DNA of 64,000 nt from Ctena decussata (Eukaryota; Mollusca; Bivalvia; Lucinida; Lucinidae): the NCBI GenBank assembly GCA_963989385.1, contig OZ022511.1:1302001-1366000 (forward strand). Reading direction: 5' to 3'. The notes beneath the pieces were generated by a model, which saw nothing but the letters and a program-made list of their open reading frames with translations, made no database searches and was not told the DNA's origin. A program made the position numbers and the translations under genes. Below are positions 57,781 through 64,000 of the stretch, one piece after another. Numbering within the stretch: position 1 is the first letter of the stretch; each line of letters begins with the position of its first letter.

Positions 57781-60700
57781 ATGAAATCGAGAAAAGGAGT
57801 ACGAAAAATGAGGAAAACCTGGTTCAGAAAAGGTGTGGCACCCCACAATAAGGGTATAAAGCAGGAGGAGAAGGAACAGGGTGATATTACACAATTTCAT
57901 TACATCAGGCCATCACATTCTGAAGTTTCCATGGCAAGTCAGGACCCACTCGCACCATATGGGAAGTCCACTGAGAGAGAATCCAACGGTGGGGTCACGT
58001 CAACAATGGTACTGCGGCCAAAGGCAGACATGCCATTAGAAGTTGAACAGATGAATTCAGATTTTAATGAGAGGTGGGTGTATTTCATTTTATACCTTAG
58101 CTTGTTAGTTTGTAAGTGAACAACAGCATATTTAGTCTCTGAACTGCAATTATCAATAGATAACAACAGAAAATATGACATAAATTGACGTATTTTGGCA
58201 GATTTTCACAAGTTTTTCTCAGATAGCACATGAAAAAGTAATACAGAAAAGAAAACTGTGGCTCCAATTCACAAAAATGTAATATATTTTGTATTAAAAA
58301 CATAAAAGATTCAATAAATCTATCACACAATTGTACAAATTGCTAGATAGAAGTCACAGAATTGACTTGGACAAAATCCCAGTAGTGCAAGGGAAATAAC
58401 TCCAATAATCTTGCTTGCATAGCTAATATAGAAATATCAAGCATGTATCACATGCTAAGAGCATATCTATGTCTTCTACAATAAATATCTCATTTTAAGC
58501 TCTGTTTAAAGGCATATCATGCAATGAAACACTTTGATTAACCAACTACAATGTATCTAGATCTATCAAAGACTATGCTAGAGCTCCAGATTTCTAAAGT
58601 GTTCAATGAGCACCTGCCACATCAGTTTTGGTGCTTTTTTTTGTGATAAATAGAGAAGAAGTCAACAGAAATAGAATTATTACCCGACAAGTTTCCAGAA
58701 ATCTGTCTCCAGTGGCTGTGTCAGAGATGTGATAACAAGACAAAAAAAAAAGAAAAAAAAGAAAAAAAAGAAAAAAAAAAAACACGGACAGATGGACAGA
58801 CGACAGACAGACGACGGACAGGTGACAGATGGACAGACAGGTGGACGGCACAAGGTCAGCTCTCCCAAAGTGTACTCCACTAGAGCTAATTATAAAGAAA
58901 AAGGGGGGCTCACTTGCCATTTTCTTTATTTTAATTTCAGAAACAACTCAAACTGCTACCGTATTTTTCATACTGGAAAGCTATGGGATATGTTCAACGA
59001 GGTTTTCCATGAACATCAAAAAACAAGTCACCACTGCCAAGGGCGCCTTAATTTTGATTACTCCACCGAGGAGCAGAGGATGTTCTGCTGGCGAGAGCGG
59101 GTCATTTGTGATCGCTGCTCATATACGTCTAAGAAGTATAATCTTTATGATGAAATAGAAACTGGAAAAGTAGGGAGAAAAACTGCCACAGCCAATGTTG
59201 GCCTTAATATCGCTTTAAGCCAAACACCTATTGGGCCAAGCAGTATCAGGAAACTATGCCTCAGTACAAGTATTCCTGCACCTTCCAGGCGTGGATTACA
59301 AAAAACTGCTAATAAAGTGTCTAAAGTAATAGAAGAAGTTAACAAAAGAGATATGAAAGCAAGAAGACAGGGTCTGAAGACCATAAATTTGCTAAGAGGC
59401 CAGCCGGCCGGTGAAATTTCTGTGCAGTCTGATGGTGTTTTCAATAACGCCTTATATTCTGGAATAGGGAGAACTCCCTTTCAGCCTGCAACACAGTGCT
59501 GCTACACAATGGTAGAAAATATTACACCTAAAAAGCAGGTTATAGCTATAGAAAATATTAACAAACTGTGCTCTAAACATGGATTTCATTCTGTTGAGGA
59601 TGAAAATGGATGTGACATTATGTCTGAGAAGTGCTCGTCCCAAATTCCAATGGAGCAGTCTATTGGTGATGAAAAAGAATGGGCTAAAGCCTGTTTGCTG
59701 GACCTCAAAGAGGACAACCTGGAAGTAAAAAACATAATCACAGATCCAGATACCAGTGCATATAAGGCAGCCGAAGAATTAAATATGGCCAAAATCACCA
59801 AATTAACCCCAGAACACCAAATCGATACACGGCACCTGGCAGAAAACCACAGGAAATTTATAAAGAATAAATGTGCAGTATTAAATATGATGCCCGGATT
59901 AACAAAATCATTCAAACAGAAGATGCAAAACAGGTTTTCTACAGATTTAAGCCTGCGCTGTCAGGCGGAATTTGAAAATTGCCATCAGAGAGCCAGAGGA
60001 GACCTTGAAAATCTGAAAATTAGCATCACTGAAAGTACTGAGGCCATTCTCAGGTGTTATGCAGGTGACCATAAGCTCTGCAGGGCCCATTCAAGTGTAT
60101 GTGCAGGAGAAAATGACAACAACTGGATACTGAAGAATGAATTTCTACCAAATTCTTTTAAAATAAGCCTCAATACTGAAACAGAGAAGATTCTACGAGA
60201 GTGCATCAACTTCCGACTTGGACCAACCATGCTTGAAAAAACCAAATTCAACTCAAACACACAGAAAGTGGAATCTGTTAACAATGTAATCAGACGATCC
60301 TTACCTAAAAATGTCACATATCCCCGCAACTTTTCCGGGCGAGCTCACAGTGCCATCTTTTCATCTAATAATGGTCCAGGGGAATCAATCGCACGACTCT
60401 GTAATGCAACAGGCTGTTCCGTTCCTCCAAACAGTAGGGTATCGGCTGCACTTCTAAATGAACAACGTATATCTGAAAAAGAGAAGGAACGCAAAAGGTC
60501 AAGCAGGCGAAAATTGAAAAGAAAAATGAGAAGAATAAGATTATTCAAACTGTATGAAAAACATCAAGAGGAGATCGCTTATCGAAAAGCTCAGCTGCTT
60601 GAAAGAAGCTCTCATACACGACAATTAAACGCAAGAATCAAGAAAGACCACTCTTACATCATCAATCAGATCAAAATGAAAAATCTGCTGAAGAAATCAG

Positions 60701-60792
60701 TTTCAAAAGATCATACTTACATAAAACAAGCAATCAAAAAGCCCTATCAGAAGATGCAGGCAGGAGAATGCTCCAAAGAACAGCAACAATGA
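57781..60792 (+). CDS. DDE transposase, Mutator-like type, copy 3 (two exons)
   Basis: Exons 57781-58073 and 58941-60792, same length and motifs as copy 1, including the A-rich intron tract in the copy 1 form. Intact frame. Confidence 0.8.
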
Positions 60793-61118
60793 ATGAAACA
60801 AGATGCCCTGGACATATTTACTGAATGGGGTTCGAACACAAGATGATCAGGGTTAATACAACGTTTACGGTGGCACAGATGGCTAACTTCCATGAAGTCC
60901 CCAGATTCATTTTCCCGAGGCAGTTCTGTAAGGTTATGAGAAACCATGTATGCTAGTCTGTGAGTGCTTTCCATTTTTTTCACCTCAAAACCCCATGTGA
61001 CTTTTTTTCTCCCATACCCATACCGGTCACAGCTGCCTGTCCACAGTATACAGTCCCCCTCCCCCCTTGCAGAGTATTTCTTTAGACTTTTAGAGATCCT
61101 TTCCAGCACTTGAGCCAT
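60747..61118 (-). CDS. His-Me finger (HNH, I-PpoI-like) endonuclease, copy 3
   Basis: Identical 123-residue protein with intact catalytic and zinc positions; overlaps the end of transposase copy 3 by 46 bp in antisense. Confidence 0.85.
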   Translation of the reverse strand: MAQVLERISKSLKKYSARGEGDCILWTGSCDRYGYGRKKVTWGFEVKKMESTHRLAYMVSHNLTELPRENESGDFMEVSHLCHRKRCINPDHLVFEPHSVNMSRASCFIHCCCSLEHSPACIF

Positions 61119-61228
61119 AATTTTGGTTTGTTGGAGCTTAAAATCATGAAAAGATGTTGAAATAGTTCCAGAAAACTAGACAAATTACCTTCCAAGCAGC
61201 ATAAACCTTCCACATGAAATGTAGTATA

Positions 61229-61703
61229 GGGCAGCGTGAACTAATTGTTTCTCCCATAGACTTCTATAGTGACCCCTACTGTCTTTGGCAGTGTGGCACC
61301 CTTTATGCAATGTTGCTAGACCATCCAAATTTGCCTTAATTCCAAGCTAAAATGTTGATCACTGCAGGCAAATAGGAAAAACAACACCTTACCCAGCACT
61401 TTCTGGCAGTTTCAGGATGTTGATATACAGCAACCCATATGAGTCCGCAGAAAAGCGCCAGAATTTGCTAAAATCACCAATCATAAAATATTGCCTCCAC
61501 AGTCCACATAAGAAATACTTATTTCTTTACAATATCCATAAAATTAAACAAAATTGATTTCTACAGTTCATCAAAACATTATTTTCAACCTCATCAGCAT
61601 TATTATCCAATCAAACAGCACCATGTGACGTATAATAGCTCCGAGCTTCCCTGCACCTTTTTGAATTTCTGGTCTCTATGACTACAATTGGTTCCCGCTG
61701 ACC
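61229..61703. mobile_element. 475-bp TIR element, copy 4 of 4 (closes the array)
   Basis: Identical to the first 475 bp of each unit and stops exactly at the right TIR (CGCTGACC). The left flank is TATA (61225-61228) and the right flank is ATAT (61704-61707), the mirror of copy 1. Confidence 0.85.
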
Positions 61704-62333
61704 ATATGACCAACAAGATTTGAGGTCATACACCCAGTAATCAGACATTTTATAAACCCCCAGCGAAGAAAACCGAACATCACCGCGGATGGTATTTCTC
61801 CAGCTATCGCGTAACTGCCGTATTTTTAGAATCAAGTTTTATCACTACTCACTAGCATTACCGCTGAGAGATATCATATTAGGACACGAACTGAAAACAT
61901 GAGAAATGTGTTTTTCTTTTATATATCCATGGTTGATATTGTTTCATTTTACTGAGCCGATAGAAAATTTTGGCAATTTTAACTGTTTTGTAGCTTTGAT
62001 TTTAATTAATTAATGATTAATATAGTTTTGAATCTAATATTTCTTAACTGCCATAGAAACGTAAAATATTCATGCTACATAAGATAGCCGGGCATAGTTT
62101 AAAACATGGAATGGAATGGATGAGATAATCAACATTCCAATGGGCTACAGTATGTCCCCACAGCTTGGGGTGTTAGCGTTACTCGTACTGAACGGAACTT
62201 ATCGCCTTGAGGGCAAACCAACTAAAAGCCATCCCAAATCCATGGAATGAAGTGGAGAACATTTTCTTGCACACTGGATAAGGATATCCGCGTGTTTCCC
62301 CTGTACCTACAAATCTTATCTCACCCATGTTAT
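61704..62333. other. Right flank of the array, no gene supported
   Basis: Unique-looking sequence. A minus-strand ATG at 61764 (MSDYWVYDLKSCWSYG) reads into the array end; it has a good start context but no recognisable family, so it is not called. Confidence 0.4.
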
Positions 62334-62600
62334 CTCACCCAGGACCGGATAAAAACCACGAGCATTCAATGCATTGGTTGTAATGGAGGTCACGTATCTG
62401 CGTCGTCAAGTGACGTTGGCGTTTCAGATGATTACGTCACGAAAACGGCAAATTGGCGTCAGTTTGTGCATGCCAGACGTTGACGTAAAGAACCGAATGG
62501 CGGTCGTTGAAAACGGCGCCTTCTTTTGAAATATAATAGAAACCTCTGAGGCACTAAAATTACACATTTTAACAAGTTCTGGCCACCTTTTGGGAACAAG
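62334..62600 (+). repeat. ACGTCA-rich module of the foldback family
   Basis: It matches 11530-11795: CCAGGACCGGATAAAAACC, CATTGGTTGTAATGGAGGTC, AAGTGACGTTGGCG, GATTACGTCACGAAAACGG, CAGACGTTGACGTAAAGAAC and TTTTAACAAGTTCTG. About 165 bp without a counterpart in the other copies (62582-62747) separates it from the GTGGTGTGCAAGAAAA stretch and hairpin that follow. Confidence 0.75.
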
Positions 62601-62765
62601 CTGCTCACTCGGTTGGCCATATGTTCTCTGTATCTTGATTATTTGTAATCTTAGTTGTTTCCAACTATGGTTTGAGGGCTGGATTTGGATTTTGATTGTT
62701 CCAGTTCCTGGTCTTTGCATACTTTTTACTTCTAAAGATATTACAAAACGTGGTGTGCAAGAAAA

Positions 62766-62908
62766 AGTATCTATCATGGGTATGAGGTGCGGATAGAAAA
62801 ATCCGTCACTCGGGATCACTGTTCGGCATCACTCGGCAAGCCTCGTGATGCCGAACAGTGACCCTCGTGACGGATTTTTCTAACCACACCTCATACCCAT
62901 GAAAGATA
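62766..62908. repeat. Long hairpin with CGGCAAGCCTCG tip
   Basis: GTATCTATCATGGGTATGAG, GCGGATAGAAAAATCCGTCA and CGGGATCACTGTTCGGCATC pair with the right half. The tip is CACTCGGCAAGCCTCGTG. Same arms as 7687, 11389 and 11799. Confidence 0.92.
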
Positions 62909-63537
62909 CTTATATTCTTACCTACGAGACAGAGTTTGTTCTATTTTTAGCGGTGCTGGAAAATTCTGTCTTGCCCATGGGCTGGGACAGCTCACACGAG
63001 CTTGAACTCTGTGTAACACTACGCGCTCCTTGAAATACGGTGCGCCCGGCTTGGCGATTCCATACTTTATGCATTAATCTTACATAGGAATGAATTGCCA
63101 CATCGATAAAATCCAACCCAAGAAAGGTTATTCATTCTTTATAATCCCATTATAGCCTGTTTCAAGGTCTTAAAGTCGGAAAAGATCCAAAATAGTCAGT
63201 GTTTCACCGTGACAAACACTGTCGAGGAGGCCGCCATTTTGAAGACGTTACCAACTGACGTTTGAAATGACGTTGACATTACGTCACAATTAACGTCATA
63301 CACGCGCTTTCTGTAGTCGTCTCAATATAAATTTTGTTCTTTAATATAAATTTCAATTAGAAAATCTAAAAATGCGGATTTGTCAAGGACCTATTTTTAC
63401 TTGTCTGTTCACTACAGCAGCCATGAGGGTGACACGGTTGTACTACTTACACTTGTACACGTTCGCATGAAATAGGCCTATTAGTTCCCCGTTCAATTTG
63501 AAGTAAATATTATCGTAGGTAAGAAAAATAATCAATC

Positions 63538-63668
63538 ATTGGTCTCCGATGCAGACAGGAAAACCCCACCATCGGGCACACGGGGTGTGTCGGAAACTCG
63601 GCAAGCCTCGTTTCCGACACACCCTGTATGCCCTCGAGTTGGGATTTCCTTGTCTGCATCAGAGACGA
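63538..63668. repeat. Long hairpin, different arms, CGGCAAGCCTCG tip
   Basis: TTGGTCTCCGATGCAGACAG, GGGTGTGTCGGAAA and CATCGGGCA pair with the right half. The tip is AACTCGGCAAGCCTCGTT. The upstream 63245-63305 has AACTGACGTTTG, AATGACGTTGAC, ATTACGTCAC and TTAACGTCATAC. Nothing is recognised from 63669 to the end. Confidence 0.9.
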
Positions 63669-64000
63669 TAGATTCTATTTGTCCATTCCATTCCACTTCA
63701 TAAAATAGCAGTTCAAAGTTTAAACTATACCGATTAATTATAGACCTCATAAATAACTTAACAACTGACATTTGCTACAAAACTCTGAAGTGTATCAACA
63801 CCTGTTAATCGGGTCGCAACGCGAAAAAGTGGCTTAACGTCATGGTATCAATGGTTTAATAATATTGTAGAGTCACCCAACCTGTGCAAACCACCACAAA
63901 ATTATTACGAAAGAATGGAGGGTATGGTCACATAGTGTAACCCGTGCTAATCTGATTCTTCTAAGTTCTAACAAGACGAATATCTATTTTTCTCACAAGG

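Larger units (their letters stand above)
47293..61703 (+). mobile_element. Tandem array of three 4.65-kb transposase/HNH units plus a partial fourth
   Basis: Unit starts are at 47293, 51938, 56584 and 61229, giving lengths 4645, 4646, 4645 and 475 (partial). Units look identical except in an A-rich intronic tract, where unit 2 has A3-G-A9 in place of A12. Each unit is a 475-bp TIR-bounded segment followed by a 4170-bp interior with two genes. The four-base flanks are ATAT at the outer left (47289-47292) and outer right (61704-61707), but TATA at all inner 475-bp junctions. The array sits about 295 bp from the polr2f start codon. Confidence 0.93.

Noticed and set aside
47293..61703. The 475-bp segments as LTRs of a retroelement
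   Set aside because: They are direct repeats around an interior, but the ends are inverted GGGCAGCG/CGCTGACC and not TG/CA, there is no primer-binding site or polypurine tract recognised, no reverse transcriptase, and the flanking four-base repeats differ inside and outside.
61611..61835. Possible first exon on the minus strand at 61764 (MSDYWVYDLKSCWSYG)
   Set aside because: Good start context but no recognisable family and it runs into the transposon end; not enough to call a gene.

Overview
This is a repeat-dense stretch of an animal nuclear genome. It is AT-rich, with spliced genes, SINEs, LINE fragments, several classes of terminal-inverted-repeat (TIR) DNA elements, minisatellites and many long hairpins. 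The style of repeats fits a marine bivalve mollusc, probably a clam; that is a judgement from pattern, not a proven assignment. No bacterial-type operons, rRNA genes or CRISPR arrays were seen.

One conserved host gene is present. polr2f, encoding RNA polymerase subunit RPB6 (ABC23), lies on the minus strand in five small exons between 46998 and 36505. Together the exons give a 129-residue protein with consistent splice phases. Its introns hold most of the transposons of the middle of the window, including a mariner inside a LINE fragment. Its proximal promoter appears to lie inside an interspersed repeat (47009-47259) that has a second copy at 14450-14697.

The most unusual structure is at 47293-61703, about 295 bp upstream of the polr2f start codon. 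It consists of three almost identical head-to-tail units of about 4645 bp plus a final 475-bp partial unit. Each unit is a 475-bp segment bounded by imperfect TIRs, followed by a 4170-bp interior. The interior encodes two genes: an intron-containing DDE transposase of the Mutator-like type (714 residues as I splice it), and a convergent, antisense-overlapping 123-residue His-Me finger (HNH/I-PpoI-like) endonuclease with all catalytic and zinc-binding positions of the family core intact. The four-base flanks differ: ATAT at the two outer ends and TATA at the inner junctions. That is the pattern expected if a circle carrying the 475-bp element recombined into a resident copy of it, or if the outermost ends moved as one macro-transposon.

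Left third (1-34 kb): a palindromic satellite at the edge; a TTAA-flanked 2.4-kb TIR element with a nested 0.5-kb element; a mariner-type non-autonomous element; a pogo-like element carrying a LINE that carries a SINE; a Harbinger-like element with G-rich tracts; a 2.3-kb inverted repeat; and a hAT-like element with an 8-bp target duplication. Scattered through this region and again at the right edge are hairpins whose arms differ but whose tips share a GGCTTGCCGAG-like sequence. Most lie near clusters of ACGTCA (CRE-like) motifs. Middle (34-47 kb): a 1.75-kb minisatellite and then polr2f. Right edge (61.7-64 kb): single-copy flank and two more of these hairpins.
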